A stretch of DNA of 64,000 bases, from assembly GCA_021325435.1 (NCBI GenBank), contig JAJPHE010000090.1:1-64000 (forward strand), written 5' to 3'. The notes below the pieces were generated by a model. It was not told where the DNA came from. It did no database searches and was given only the letters and a program-made list of their open reading frames with translations. This document shows positions 17,337-25,808 of the stretch, one piece after another (positions within the stretch are counted from its first letter, which is position 1; every line of letters begins with the position of its first letter). The position numbers were made by a program, and so were the translations under genes. This stretch comes from Actinomycetota bacterium (lineage in GTDB: Bacteria; Actinomycetota; Acidimicrobiia; Acidimicrobiales; JAJPHE01).

Positions 17337-17840
17337 GTGAGCGATCCGCAGCACGAGAAGGTGACCTCGGGCACCGTCGGCAAGGTGGTGGGCAAGGCCA
17401 AAGAAGCTGCCGGCGAGCTCGTGGGACGCGAAGACCTGGCGCGGGAGGGCCGCCTGCAGCAGGCGGCCGTCGACGCCGAGGTGGAGAGCAAAAGACGGCA
17501 GGAGCGCGCCGCTGAGGCCGAGGCCGAGGCCGAGCTGCACGAGAAGGAGCGCGAGATAGTCGTCGAGCGCGACCAGCTCCGCGAGGAGATCCGCGAGGAG
17601 CGCCAGGAGCAGGCCCTCGACGCCCAGGCCGCCCGAGCGAAGGCCGATATCGAGTCGGAGGCCCAGCGGGCCCACGAGCTGGCCGAGCGTCAGCGGCAGA
17701 ACGGCGAGCGGGCCGCCCAGGCCGAGCGGCAGCGGGCGGAGCGCGAGCACGCCACTGCCACCCAGCAGGCCCAGGCGGCGGCGGCCGCAGCCCAGGCCGC
17801 GGCTCAGCGGGCCGACGCACTCGACCCGAAGGAGGCGTGA
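17337..17840 (+). CDS. CsbD-like / coiled-coil protein
   Basis: The 167-residue protein begins with a CsbD-like segment (GTVGKVVGKAKEAAGELVG, then REDLAREGRLQQAAVDAE), followed by a long Ala/Glu/Arg/Gln-rich predicted coiled coil to the end. CsbD-type proteins are small stress-induced proteins of unclear mechanism. GTG 17337 is chosen because AGGAGGA lies 4 nt before it. The stop overlaps the next gene (GTGA), whose product has the same plan. Coiled-coil composition makes distant homology unreliable; function is unknown. Confidence 0.7.
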   Translation: MSDPQHEKVTSGTVGKVVGKAKEAAGELVGREDLAREGRLQQAAVDAEVESKRRQERAAEAEAEAELHEKEREIVVERDQLREEIREERQEQALDAQAARAKADIESEAQRAHELAERQRQNGERAAQAERQRAEREHATATQQAQAAAAAAQAAAQRADALDPKEA

Positions 17841-18457
17841 TGGTCGACATCCGTGCATTCCCCCGATCCGTATTCGAGCGGTCGGTCGACACCGTCCGCG
17901 CCCCGGTGGACGCCGTGGCCCGGCTGATCGGTGGCGGTCACCCCGCCTCCCCGGTCCGGGCCGCCATCGACCAGGCCGACGCCGCCGTACGCGAGACGGT
18001 CGGCCGCCTGACGGGCGACACCCACCTGGTGGCTGAGGCCCGGCGCCGCCGCGCCGCCGCCGACGAGCGTCACCAGGCGGCCCGGCTCCAGGCCGAAGCC
18101 GAGGCCAAGCGCCGCCAGGCCGACGAGAGCCTGGCCGCCGGCAAGCGGCGGGCCGAGGCACAGCGGCGGCGGGCCGCCGAAGCCGCCGAACGGCAGGCCA
18201 CGGCGGCGGACCGGACCAAGCAGCAGAAGCTGGCCGAGCTGGACCAAACCGTGAGCAAGCAGCGGGCCGCTCAACGCCGGGCGGCCGAGGTCCACGAGAA
18301 GGCCATCCACGACGAGGAGCGCCAGGCCCGACTGGCCACCCTCGAGGACGAGGAAGCCGCCCTGGCCCACGAGGAGGAGGCGCTGTCGGCCCGCGAGGAG
18401 GCTGAACGGCTGGAGGAGACGGCGGCGGCGGTGAAGGCGGCCAGGAAGGACAGCTAG
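17837..18457 (+). CDS. Ala/Glu-rich coiled-coil protein, companion of the CsbD-like protein
   Basis: The 206-residue product has a short N-terminal segment, then DTHLVAEARRRRAAADERHQ, which resembles the REDLAREGRLQQAAVDAE stretch of the preceding protein, then a continuous charged coiled coil to the C-terminus. No signal peptide or membrane helix is seen. The GTG start overlaps the upstream stop, so the two are translated together and may form a hetero-oligomer. ATG 17840 is an alternative start one codon later. Function not recognised. Confidence 0.65.
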   Translation: MMVDIRAFPRSVFERSVDTVRAPVDAVARLIGGGHPASPVRAAIDQADAAVRETVGRLTGDTHLVAEARRRRAAADERHQAARLQAEAEAKRRQADESLAAGKRRAEAQRRRAAEAAERQATAADRTKQQKLAELDQTVSKQRAAQRRAAEVHEKAIHDEERQARLATLEDEEAALAHEEEALSAREEAERLEETAAAVKAARKDS

Positions 18458-18485
18458 GGCCGCTGATCGCCAGTTTTTGACACCC

Positions 18486-18535
18486 TGACTTCGGCACCCG
18501 GAACTGCAGGACCCCGGGCCCGGGTGCCGAAGTCA
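18486..18535. repeat. Perfect 16-bp inverted repeat (REP-like or regulatory)
   Basis: TGACTTCGGCACCCGG at 18486-18501 is repeated exactly in reverse complement at 18520-18535, with an 18-nt loop. It sits between the coiled-coil operon and the GH18 gene. A T5 run lies upstream (18474-18478) rather than downstream, so it is not a standard + strand terminator. A dispersed palindromic element or attenuator is possible. Confidence 0.65.
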
Positions 18536-18540
18536 CATAG

Positions 18541-20247
18541 GTGGGACGAAGCCGACGCCGTCGCCTCCGGGCCGCCTCCGCCGAGCTGGTGGAGCGGGCC
18601 CGGCTCCGTTGGAGCGCCCCCGCCCGGATCCGGACCCGCCGGCGTATGCGGGTCCCCCTGCCCCGCCTCCGCCTACCGGCCGCACGGCTACGGATCCCCG
18701 TGCCCCGCCTCCGCCTGCCCGCCGTACGGCTGCAGATCCCCGTGCCCCGCCTCCGGCTGCCGGCGGTGCGCCTGCGGCTGCCGGCAACCCCGAAAGACTG
18801 GCCCGTGGCCGCCCGGGTCGGGGCCGCTCTCGGCGTGCTCGCCCTGGTGGCGGGTGGTTCCGCCACCCAGCTGGCCTCGGCTCCCGCCCGCCATCCGGTG
18901 GTCATCGCCGATCCAGACCCCAACCACCGGCCGGCGGCCTGGCTGCTCCAGCAGGAGCAGCTGGCCCCGGCTCCGCCGCTGCCGCCTGCGGCGGCCCCCC
19001 CGGCCCCGCCGCCTCCGGTGGTGTCCGCCGCCCCGGCCCTGCGCCCCCACGAGGTCTTCGGGTTCGCCCCGTACTGGACGCTGCCCTCCGCTGGCGGGTT
19101 CGACCTGGCCCACCTGACTACCCTCGCCTACTTCGGGGTCGACGCCGGCGCCGATGGCTCGCTCGTGCAGTCCGGCCCCGGTTGGACCGGCTACCAGAGC
19201 CAGGATCTGGTCGACCTGATCAACCGGGCCCACGCGGCCGGCGACCGGGTCGTCCTGTCAGTCGAGTGCTTCGACCAGTCCTCGCTCGACCGGCTGACGT
19301 CGGACCCCCAGGCCGACCAGCACCTGGCCGACGCCATCGTCGCCGCCGTGGCCGCCAAGTCCATGGACGGCGCCAACATCGATTTCGAGGGGACCGGCTC
19401 GGCCGACCGGGCCGGCATGGTCCGGTTGGTCGAATACCTCTCCCAGCGCCTGCGGGCCGCCAACCCGCACTGGCAGGTGACGGTCGACACCTACACCGGC
19501 TCGGCTACCGACACCAACGGCTTCTTCGACGTGCGGTCCATGGCCAACGCCGTCGACGCCTTCTTCGTCATGGCCTACGACATGGAGCGCAGCGACGCCC
19601 CGTCACCCAACGCTCCCCTCACCGGTCGCACCCCGAGCGACGCCGAAGCGGTGGCGGGGTACCTCTCTGCCGTCCCCGCCTCCAAGGTCGTCCTCGGCGT
19701 CCCCTTCTACGGCTACCAGTGGGCCACCACGGACAACACTCCCGGCTCGCCGGCCACCTCGGGCCCGGCGGCGGTCACCTACGCCCAACTGCGCTCCACC
19801 AGCGCTCCGGTCTACTGGGACTCCCAGTCCGACGTGCCCTGGACCGCCTACCAGGACCCCGCCGGTCAGTGGCACGAGGCCTACTTCGACGACCCCCACT
19901 CGGTGGCCCTCAAGGCCCAGCTGGCCAACCAGGCCCACTTGGCCGGCGTGGGCATCTGGGCCCTCGGCATGGACGGCAACGACCCGGCCATGATGGCCGC
20001 CCTGGTGGGCGGGGCCCAGGTGGTGAAGAGCTACTCCCCGGCCCCGGCCCCCACCACGACCACCAGCTCGACGTCGACGTCGACCACCAGCTCCACCTCG
20101 ACCACCAGCACCACCGCTCCGAAGCAGAAGTCCTCGGGTACGAGCGGGGGCACGAGCGGGGGATCCGGCAGCGGCTCGGGGGGCAGCTCCCCGCCGGTCA
20201 CTCAGCCGCCGCCCCCGACGACAGTGCCGACGCTGCCGAAGCTGTAG
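18541..20247 (+). CDS. Membrane-anchored GH18-family protein
   Basis: The 568-residue protein has four parts. Residues 1-82 are a basic cytoplasmic tail with three 14-residue repeats (RIPVPRLRLPAVRL). A membrane helix follows (~88-110), then a Pro-rich linker, then a glycoside hydrolase family 18 domain (~170-500). The GH18 signature is present as DGANIDFEG, with the acid Glu at about 283, and VLGVPFYGYQW is also typical. GH18 enzymes cleave chitin, peptidoglycan-like or related glycans; this one resembles the spore-cortex/SleL-type branch more than classical chitinases. The C-terminus is a Ser/Thr/Gly-rich tail. GTG 18541 is the assumed start. The enzyme likely works outside the cell, tethered to the membrane. 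Confidence 0.8.
   Translation: MGRSRRRRLRAASAELVERARLRWSAPARIRTRRRMRVPLPRLRLPAARLRIPVPRLRLPAVRLQIPVPRLRLPAVRLRLPATPKDWPVAARVGAALGVLALVAGGSATQLASAPARHPVVIADPDPNHRPAAWLLQQEQLAPAPPLPPAAAPPAPPPPVVSAAPALRPHEVFGFAPYWTLPSAGGFDLAHLTTLAYFGVDAGADGSLVQSGPGWTGYQSQDLVDLINRAHAAGDRVVLSVECFDQSSLDRLTSDPQADQHLADAIVAAVAAKSMDGANIDFEGTGSADRAGMVRLVEYLSQRLRAANPHWQVTVDTYTGSATDTNGFFDVRSMANAVDAFFVMAYDMERSDAPSPNAPLTGRTPSDAEAVAGYLSAVPASKVVLGVPFYGYQWATTDNTPGSPATSGPAAVTYAQLRSTSAPVYWDSQSDVPWTAYQDPAGQWHEAYFDDPHSVALKAQLANQAHLAGVGIWALGMDGNDPAMMAALVGGAQVVKSYSPAPAPTTTTSSTSTSTTSSTSTTSTTAPKQKSSGTSGGTSGGSGSGSGGSSPPVTQPPPPTTVPTLPKL
18649..18786 (+). repeat. 42-bp tandem repeats inside the GH18 gene
   Basis: Three units (18649-18690, 18691-18732, 18733-18774) and a partial fourth encode the 14-residue repeat R(V/I)P(L/V)PRLRLPA(A/V)RL in the cytoplasmic tail. 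They are in frame and coding, so this is not a CRISPR array. Confidence 0.75.
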
Positions 20248-20274
20248 CGGCGCCCCCGGCGAATCAGGGCGCCG
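20248..20274. terminator. Possible bidirectional hairpin between convergent genes
   Basis: CGGCGCCC (20248-20255) and GGGCGCCG (20267-20274) form a perfect 8-bp stem between the GH18 and lysyl oxidase stop codons. There is no U-tract. Confidence 0.4.
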
Positions 20275-20280
20275 GCCGGG

Positions 20281-21774
20281 TCAGCCGGCTGGGCAGGCGA
20301 CGGCGGGTCGGGAGGCCAGGACCGTCACGCTGGCCGACTGGGATCCCTGGGTGAGGCGCAGCTCGGTCGCCGAGCATGTCTGGGCCGGGCCCGACACCAG
20401 GATGGCCCCGGCCGGGTTGGTCTTCTCCACGATCCAGTAGGTGCCCGACGCCACGTGGGTGATGTCGATGTACTGGTCGGGGGTGTCCCAGGTGTAGACG
20501 TCACCCCACCCCGGGGTGATGCCCTCCTCGACGTAGGTGCCGCTGCCCGGGGTGGCGGTGGGGGCCGACACCTGCTGGGGGGCGTTGCAGCCGGGCTGGC
20601 CCACGTTTTCGCGCGGCCCGTTGGGTCCGGGCGTGCCGTAGCCGAAGTAGTCGTCGTCGGCCAGGCAGAACGACTCCTTGGACGACACCGACACCGATCG
20701 GCCGATGGATCCGTCCGGGTTGGCCGCGTGCAGGGAGTAGCCGATCAGGGCGTCGTAGTGGAAGTGCCCGTGCTCGAGGTGGAACTGGCAGTCGCCGGCG
20801 GGGCGGCTGACCGTGCGACCCCGCGACGTGCTGACGAACTGCACGGCGTGGCACTGGCCGGGCAGGTAGCCCACCTGGGACTGCCCCTTGGCCCCGGTGG
20901 CGGCGGCCGGAATGCCGACCGTCAGCGGGCCGGCTCCGGTGTTCTGCACGTCGCTGGTGAAGCGCAGGCACCTCGTCACCGGGTGCTCCACGGCGGTGGC
21001 CGAGGGGTTGTCCAGGCCGACCGTCTCGTCCAGGTAGCAGGAGGTGGACGTGGGGAAGCTGAACGGGAACGGGTAGCCGGCCGGCGTGGAGGTGGCGGGA
21101 GGCACGCCGCTGGTCACGACGTCGTAGGGGGCGAGGGCCCGCAACCTCGGCAGCTCGAAGCAGGCGGTGACCCCGGACACGGTTCCGCAGGTGGCCGGGG
21201 CCGGCTGCCAGGTGGCCGGTGTCAGGAGGCGGACCTCTCCGACCCATGCGGCGTTGGTGTCGTTGGCGAAGGTGAAGGTGACGACGATGGTGTACCGGCC
21301 GGCGCCGCCCGGCCTGACCAGCACCGACTCGCCGTTGGATCCGATGCCGTTCTGGGACCCCACCAGGTGCCCGGCCGGGTCGTACACGTACAGGTCGAAG
21401 CCGTCATCGGCGTTGTAGGTGCCGCCCGGGCCGGTGACGGTGTTCTTCAGGGAGGCGAGGAAGGGCGTCCTGGCCGCCGCCGGGGCCACGGTGAACTGGT
21501 ACTCCTGGCACTCGGCCCCGCACACCTCGGGCGAGGGGTTGTTGACCAGGGGAAAAGGCGTCGGGTTGGTGACGGCCCCGTTGAAGTTGAGGATGGGGTG
21601 GGCGGGGCTGAGAGAGCCGAGCCGGGTCGGGGCGGACGCCGGCACCGGCGTCACCGGTGGCCCGGGGACGCCCAAGGGCCCGGACGAGTCGGCCAGGACC
21701 GGTACGGCCACCGCTCCGGCGAGGGCCAGGCAGCCGCCGAGGGCGCCGGCGAGGACGAGGCGCGCTGAACTCAC
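20281..21774 (-). CDS. Secreted lysyl oxidase family protein
   Basis: The 497-residue protein has a signal peptide (LVLAGALGGCLALAGAVAVP) and, in its C-terminal half, the lysyl oxidase copper motif HLEHGHFHYDAL, where three alternating His bind Cu. Bacterial lysyl oxidases oxidise lysine side chains to aldehydes, which can cross-link extracellular proteins. The N-terminal half (about residues 60-200) is a separate beta-rich domain resembling a pre-peptidase C-terminal/carbohydrate-binding type fold; I do not name it firmly. Several Cys suggest disulfides. The GTG start follows a CTAGGG sequence. It converges on the GH18 gene, and ctaF ends just upstream of it on the same strand. Confidence 0.8.
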   Translation of the reverse strand: MSSARLVLAGALGGCLALAGAVAVPVLADSSGPLGVPGPPVTPVPASAPTRLGSLSPAHPILNFNGAVTNPTPFPLVNNPSPEVCGAECQEYQFTVAPAAARTPFLASLKNTVTGPGGTYNADDGFDLYVYDPAGHLVGSQNGIGSNGESVLVRPGGAGRYTIVVTFTFANDTNAAWVGEVRLLTPATWQPAPATCGTVSGVTACFELPRLRALAPYDVVTSGVPPATSTPAGYPFPFSFPTSTSCYLDETVGLDNPSATAVEHPVTRCLRFTSDVQNTGAGPLTVGIPAAATGAKGQSQVGYLPGQCHAVQFVSTSRGRTVSRPAGDCQFHLEHGHFHYDALIGYSLHAANPDGSIGRSVSVSSKESFCLADDDYFGYGTPGPNGPRENVGQPGCNAPQQVSAPTATPGSGTYVEEGITPGWGDVYTWDTPDQYIDITHVASGTYWIVEKTNPAGAILVSGPAQTCSATELRLTQGSQSASVTVLASRPAVACPAG

Positions 21775-21849
21775 CCCTAGGTCTTCTAGATGTACGGGCG
21801 GTGACCCTCCCGCCGGACTCCGCTCCCCGGGCCCCAGCGGGGCCGGCGG

Positions 21850-22278
21850 CTATACGTAACCGCCGCGGCGGCTCTCGACCGTGTAGCCGATCAGCACCGC
21901 CGCCATGGCCCCGGCGCCGAGGATGGCCGGCCATTCGCCGAAGACGAAGGCGAGGGCGGTGGCGGCAGCGCCCATGCCCATGGCGAAGGGCCAGATGCTG
22001 GAGCTGGGGAAGGCGCCGACCGTGCCGGCCCCGTCCTCGAGGTCGGCGGTGTCGCGGTCCTCGGGGCGGGCGCGCATGTGATGGCCCCACCAGTACAGGT
22101 AGCTGCCGGGGAGGAAGCCCAGGAAGGCGGTGAGCAGCAACATCACCGACCCGGCGTGCTCGTAGGAGGTGAACCAGTAGGCGATGCAGACGACGAAGAA
22201 GAACAGGGCGGTGCCGAGAAACACGTAGGCCTCGACGGAGTAGCCCCGCCGGTCCTTGGGCTCGGTCAGATCGCTCAT
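21850..22278 (-). CDS. ctaF: Cytochrome c oxidase subunit IV, actinobacterial type
   Basis: The 142-residue protein has four membrane segments and the actinobacterial CtaF features: [21 protein letters not shown] near the start, then [21 protein letters not shown] and the [14 protein letters not shown] stretch. It is a small structural subunit of the aa3 oxidase found in actinobacteria. Its ATG overlaps the ctaD stop (ATGA), completing a ctaC-ctaD-ctaF operon. Confidence 0.92.
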   Translation of the reverse strand: MSDLTEPKDRRGYSVEAYVFLGTALFFFVVCIAYWFTSYEHAGSVMLLLTAFLGFLPGSYLYWWGHHMRARPEDRDTADLEDGAGTVGAFPSSSIWPFAMGMGAAATALAFVFGEWPAILGAGAMAAVLIGYTVESRRGGYV

Positions 22279-23948
22279 CCCCGGGTCACCCCCGTCGGTC
22301 CCTCCGCCCCCACCAGCGGCTCGCCGTGGTTGTAGTCCCACACCGGCCGCTCGGAGCGGATGGGCGGCAGGCTCTCGAAGTTGTGGTGCGGGGGCGGCGA
22401 GGTGGTCCACCACTCGAGGGCGTGGCCGTCCCACGGGTTGCCCCCGGCAGGCACCGGCCGGCGCCAGGACACCCACATGTTGAGAAGGAAGAACACCATC
22501 GACAGCCCGAGCATGTAGGCGCCGGCCGAGGAGATCCGGTTGAGGACGGTGAAGCCGTCGCTCGGCTGGTACAGGGCGATCCGCCGGGGCATCCCGTGCA
22601 GGCCGACCAGGTACTGGGGGATGAAGGTCAGCCAGAAGCCGACGAACATGGTCCAGAAGTTGAGGTGGCCCAGGCCCTTGTGGGTCATCCGGCCGGTGAA
22701 CTTCGGATACCAGTAGTACCAGCCGGCGAACCCGCCGAACACCGAGGTGCCGAACAGCACCTGGTGGAAGTGGGCGACCACGAAGTAGGTGTTGTTCACG
22801 TAGAAGTCCAGCGGCGGGGAGGCGAGGATCACCCCGGAGAGGCCGCCGGCCAGGAACACCACGAGGAAGCCCACGGCGAACAGCATCGGGGTATCGAACA
22901 CGATCGAGCCCCGCCACATGGTGCCGATCCAGGCGAAGAACTTGATGCCGGTGGGGATGGCGATGAGCATGGTCATGGCCGAGAAGAACGGCAGGAGGAC
23001 GGCCCCGGTGGTGAACATGTGGTGGGCCCACACGCCGGTGGACAGCCCGGCGATGGCCAGGGTGGCGAAGACCAGGCCCTTGTAGCCGAACACCGGCTTG
23101 CGCGAGAAGACGGGGAGGATCTCGGTCACCATGCCGAAGTAGGGCAGGGCCAGGATGTACACCTCCGGGTGGCCGAAGAACCAGAACAGGTGTTGCCACA
23201 GGATCGGCACCCCGCCGCCGTTCACCTCGAAGATGTGGGTGCCGAAGTGGCGGTCGAAGTACAGCATCACCAGGGCGCTGGTGAACACCGGGAAGGCCAG
23301 GAGGATCAGGATCGCCGTCACCAGCATGTTCCAGGTGAAGATCGGCATCCGGAACATCGTCATCCCCGGCGCCCGCAGCCCGAAGATGGTCGTGACGATG
23401 TTGATGCCGGTGAAGATGGCCGAGAACCCGGTGAGGGCCAGGGCCATGATCCACATGTCCGGCCCCCGGCCCGGCGAGTTCTGGATGTCGGTCAGGGGCG
23501 AGTAGGCGGTCCAGCCGAAGGCGGCCGCCCCCCCGTTGACCAGGAAGCTGGCGAACAGGATGAGGCCGCCGGAGAGGTACAGCCAGTAGGACAGGGCGTT
23601 GAGGCGGGGGAAGGCCATGTCGGGCGCGCCGACCTGGAGCGGCATGACGTAGTTGGTGAAGCCGCCGAAGGCGAAGGGGCCGGCGAAGAGCAGCAGCATC
23701 ACCGTGCCGTGCATGGTGAACAGCTCGTTGTAGGCCTGCTGGCTGACCAGGTGGTTGTTGGGGCCGAGCAGCTGGGTGCGCATGAACATGGCCATGAGCC
23801 CGCCGCCGAGGAAGAAGATGATCGACGTGTACAGGTAGTTCTTGCCGATCACCTTGTGGTCGGTGGAGGTGATCCAGTACAGGAAACCCGTGCGCTCGTG
23901 GTGCTCGGGCTCGTGGACTGTCTCGTGCCGCTCGGCGAGAAGGGTCAT
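22275..23948 (-). CDS. ctaD: Cytochrome c oxidase subunit I
   Basis: This is the catalytic subunit of the aa3 oxidase (557 residues, 12 membrane helices). Metal ligands are visible: His in FTMHGTVML for haem a, HPEVYI with the CuB His and the cross-linked Tyr, WAHHMFTTG with the two other CuB His, and [11 protein letters not shown] with the haem a3 and haem a His. It reduces O2 to water and pumps protons. ATG 23948 overlaps the ctaC stop. The frame is open to 24059, but only inside ctaC. Confidence 0.97.
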   Translation of the reverse strand: MTLLAERHETVHEPEHHERTGFLYWITSTDHKVIGKNYLYTSIIFFLGGGLMAMFMRTQLLGPNNHLVSQQAYNELFTMHGTVMLLLFAGPFAFGGFTNYVMPLQVGAPDMAFPRLNALSYWLYLSGGLILFASFLVNGGAAAFGWTAYSPLTDIQNSPGRGPDMWIMALALTGFSAIFTGINIVTTIFGLRAPGMTMFRMPIFTWNMLVTAILILLAFPVFTSALVMLYFDRHFGTHIFEVNGGGVPILWQHLFWFFGHPEVYILALPYFGMVTEILPVFSRKPVFGYKGLVFATLAIAGLSTGVWAHHMFTTGAVLLPFFSAMTMLIAIPTGIKFFAWIGTMWRGSIVFDTPMLFAVGFLVVFLAGGLSGVILASPPLDFYVNNTYFVVAHFHQVLFGTSVFGGFAGWYYWYPKFTGRMTHKGLGHLNFWTMFVGFWLTFIPQYLVGLHGMPRRIALYQPSDGFTVLNRISSAGAYMLGLSMVFFLLNMWVSWRRPVPAGGNPWDGHALEWWTTSPPPHHNFESLPPIRSERPVWDYNHGEPLVGAEGPTGVTRG

Positions 23949-24739
23949 GCTGCCGCCTTTGACGCTTGCTGTTGGACCCAGGTGTTGAACTGCGAGGCCG
24001 GAACCGTCTTCACGTAGAAGATCATCAGGCTGTGGTGCAGCCCGCACAGGAAGTTGCACCGCCCGGTGAAGCGCCCGCCCACGGTCGGGGTGAAATCGAA
24101 CACGTTGGTGATGCCCGGCTGGGCGTAGCGCTGGAAGTCGAACGCCGGGATGAAGAACGAGTGCACGACGTCATCCGACACCAGGGTGACCCGGGTCGTC
24201 TCCTGCAGCGGCAGCTCGATGGTGGCGTAGCGCTGGGGCTCGCTGACCACCACGGCGTGGCGGCCGTCGGGCAGCGTGTAGTCGAACTTCCAGCCCCACT
24301 GGAAGGCGGTGACGGCCAGCTTCTGGTCCGGGTTGGCCGTTACGTGATCGACATAGTTCTCGCCCACGAAGGTGATGCCGAACAGGCCGCCGACCACCAG
24401 GACCGGGCCGAGGGTGTAGACGACCTCCCACGGCAGGTTGTACCGGGTCTGGCGGGGCATCTCGTCGGCCCGGCGGCGCCGGTAGCGCAGGACGCACCAG
24501 AAGATCAGCGCCCACACCAGGGCCCCGACCACCAGGGCGGTGATGTCGAAGCCGACGAACATCCGGTAGATGTACTGGCCCTGCTTGGTGGCGCCGGGGT
24601 TGTTCTCGAACCGGAAGCTCTGATTGCACCCGGCGAGCACCACGGCCAGCGCGGCCAGGGCCACGCTTTTCGCCGCCCGCCTGGGCCACCGGGGGGAGGT
24701 CCGGCCGCGGTCGACGGAACCTCTCGGCTCGGTGATCAC
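23945..24739 (-). CDS. ctaC: Cytochrome c oxidase subunit II (lipoprotein)
   Basis: CtaC receives electrons from QcrC through its CuA centre. The 264-residue product has a lipoprotein signal ending in LAGC, two membrane helices ([37 protein letters not shown]) and a cupredoxin domain with CuA ligands: His in [10 protein letters not shown], then [12 protein letters not shown]. The frame is open to 24883, but GTG 24739 is supported by TAGATT 8 nt upstream, and it puts the lipobox at a normal distance. Maturation of the lipoprotein would involve the Lgt/LspA pathway and possibly the Lnt homologue in this window. Confidence 0.95.
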   Translation of the reverse strand: MITEPRGSVDRGRTSPRWPRRAAKSVALAALAVVLAGCNQSFRFENNPGATKQGQYIYRMFVGFDITALVVGALVWALIFWCVLRYRRRRADEMPRQTRYNLPWEVVYTLGPVLVVGGLFGITFVGENYVDHVTANPDQKLAVTAFQWGWKFDYTLPDGRHAVVVSEPQRYATIELPLQETTRVTLVSDDVVHSFFIPAFDFQRYAQPGITNVFDFTPTVGGRFTGRCNFLCGLHHSLMIFYVKTVPASQFNTWVQQQASKAAA

Positions 24740-24747
24740 GTCGGGGG

Positions 24748-24753
24748 AATCTA
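24748..24753 (-). promoter_or_regulatory. Putative -10 element of the ctaC-ctaD-ctaF operon
   Basis: TAGATT on the minus strand is 8 nt before the ctaC GTG, consistent with a leaderless transcript. A divergent element for the nitrobindin-like gene lies 42 bp away. Confidence 0.5.
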
Positions 24754-24794
24754 GCGGTCGGCCCCCGCCGGGTAGCAAGCTGGCCCGCCGGTCG

Positions 24795-24800
24795 TAGTCT
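24795..24800 (+). promoter_or_regulatory. Putative -10 element of the nitrobindin-like gene
   Basis: TAGTCT lies 9 nt before ATG 24810, slightly longer spacing than the other leaderless candidates. Confidence 0.4.
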
Positions 24801-24809
24801 GCGGAGCCG

Positions 24810-25301
24810 ATGAGCGGTCCGGAGCTGCACCCCGACGTCGCTGACCTGGGGTTCCTGCTCGGCTCATGGTCGGGCGGGGGCACCGGCCGCTACCCCACCA
24901 TCGACACCTTCTCCTACGGGGAGGAGGTCGTGTTCGCCCACGTGGGCAAACCCTTCGTCTCCTACGCCCAGCGCACGTGGAGCGTGCCGGAGCGCCGTCC
25001 TCTGCACTCCGAGACCGGTTACCTGCGCATGGCGGGCCCGGGCCGGCCGGAGCTGGTCCTGGCCCAGCCGAGCGGGGTGGTCGAGGTCCACACCGGCACC
25101 CTCACCGACGCCGTGGTCTCCCTCTCCGCCGTGCTGGTGGGGCGGACGCCGACGGCGAAAGAGGTGACCGCCGTCGAGCGGGTGCTCCGGGTGGACGGGG
25201 ACGTCCTCTCCTACCGGGTGCGCATGGCGGCCGTGGGCCAGCCGCTGCAGGACCACCTCGAAGGCCAGCTGCACCGGACTGGCGTCAGGCTCGGCACCTA
25301 G
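24810..25301 (+). CDS. Nitrobindin-like haem-binding beta-barrel protein
   Basis: The 163-residue protein matches the nitrobindin/FABP-like family: LGSWSGGGTGRYPTI near the start corresponds to the family GxWxGxGxGxYPTI motif. The C-terminal QPLQDHLEGQLHR is where the proximal haem His of nitrobindins is found. Family members bind ferric haem in a beta-barrel and isomerise peroxynitrite to nitrate. It is divergent from ctaC, so it may serve protection of respiration, but that is inference. Confidence 0.75.
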   Translation: MSGPELHPDVADLGFLLGSWSGGGTGRYPTIDTFSYGEEVVFAHVGKPFVSYAQRTWSVPERRPLHSETGYLRMAGPGRPELVLAQPSGVVEVHTGTLTDAVVSLSAVLVGRTPTAKEVTAVERVLRVDGDVLSYRVRMAAVGQPLQDHLEGQLHRTGVRLGT

Positions 25302-25375
25302 GATCCCTCGGCCGCCCGAGGTGCGGCCGGCAAGGCCAGGCAAGCGCCCGGCGACCAGCAGGCGAGGAGGGGGAC

Positions 25376-25798
25376 ATGGCCGAAGATTTCGCAGTCTCGG
25401 ACCGGGAGAGCCTGGCCAAGCTGCTGGAGGGCCTCTCCGACGACGACATCAACGCCGCCGTCGGCCCGACGGTCGACCAGGTGCTCGATCAGGTATTCGA
25501 CGGGATGAGGCAGGCCTTCGTGCCAGAGCGGGCCGCCGGTCAGGCGGCGGTGGTCCAGTGGGACATCTCCGCCCCCGACGGGACCAAGACCTACCAGTTC
25601 AAGGTGGCCGACGGGGCCTGCGAGGTGGTGAAGGGGGCGGCGGAGAGCGCCCGGGTGACCCTCGGCCTCAGCCTTCCCGACTTTCTCCGCTTCGTCGCCG
25701 GCCAGCTCGACGGCATGCAGGCGTTCATGGGCGGCAAGCTGCGGCTGTCGGGCGACATGATGTTCGCCCAGAGCATGCAGTCCTGGTTCGCCGCCTGA
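25376..25798 (+). CDS. SCP2 sterol-binding-domain protein
   Basis: The 140-residue protein has an SCP2-like lipid-binding domain: VVQWDISAPDGTKTYQFKVA, a VTLGLSLPDFLRFVAGQLDG helix and the end MGGKLRLSGDMMFAQSM are typical. These domains bind fatty acids or other lipids in a hydrophobic tunnel. The ATG start has GGAGG 5 nt upstream. It is 10 bp from the 3' end of the convergent LLM pseudogene. Confidence 0.8.
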   Translation: MAEDFAVSDRESLAKLLEGLSDDDINAAVGPTVDQVLDQVFDGMRQAFVPERAAGQAAVVQWDISAPDGTKTYQFKVADGACEVVKGAAESARVTLGLSLPDFLRFVAGQLDGMQAFMGGKLRLSGDMMFAQSMQSWFAA

Positions 25799-25808
25799 TC
25801 CGAGCCGG

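Noticed and set aside
18649-18786. Regular repeats suggesting a CRISPR array
   Set aside because: The 42-bp units have no spacers, are in frame and encode a protein repeat.
22326-24017. 563-codon + strand ORF opposite ctaD
   Set aside because: Composition is dominated by Gly, Glu, His and Val, as expected from antisense of a GC-rich gene; ctaD is unmistakable.
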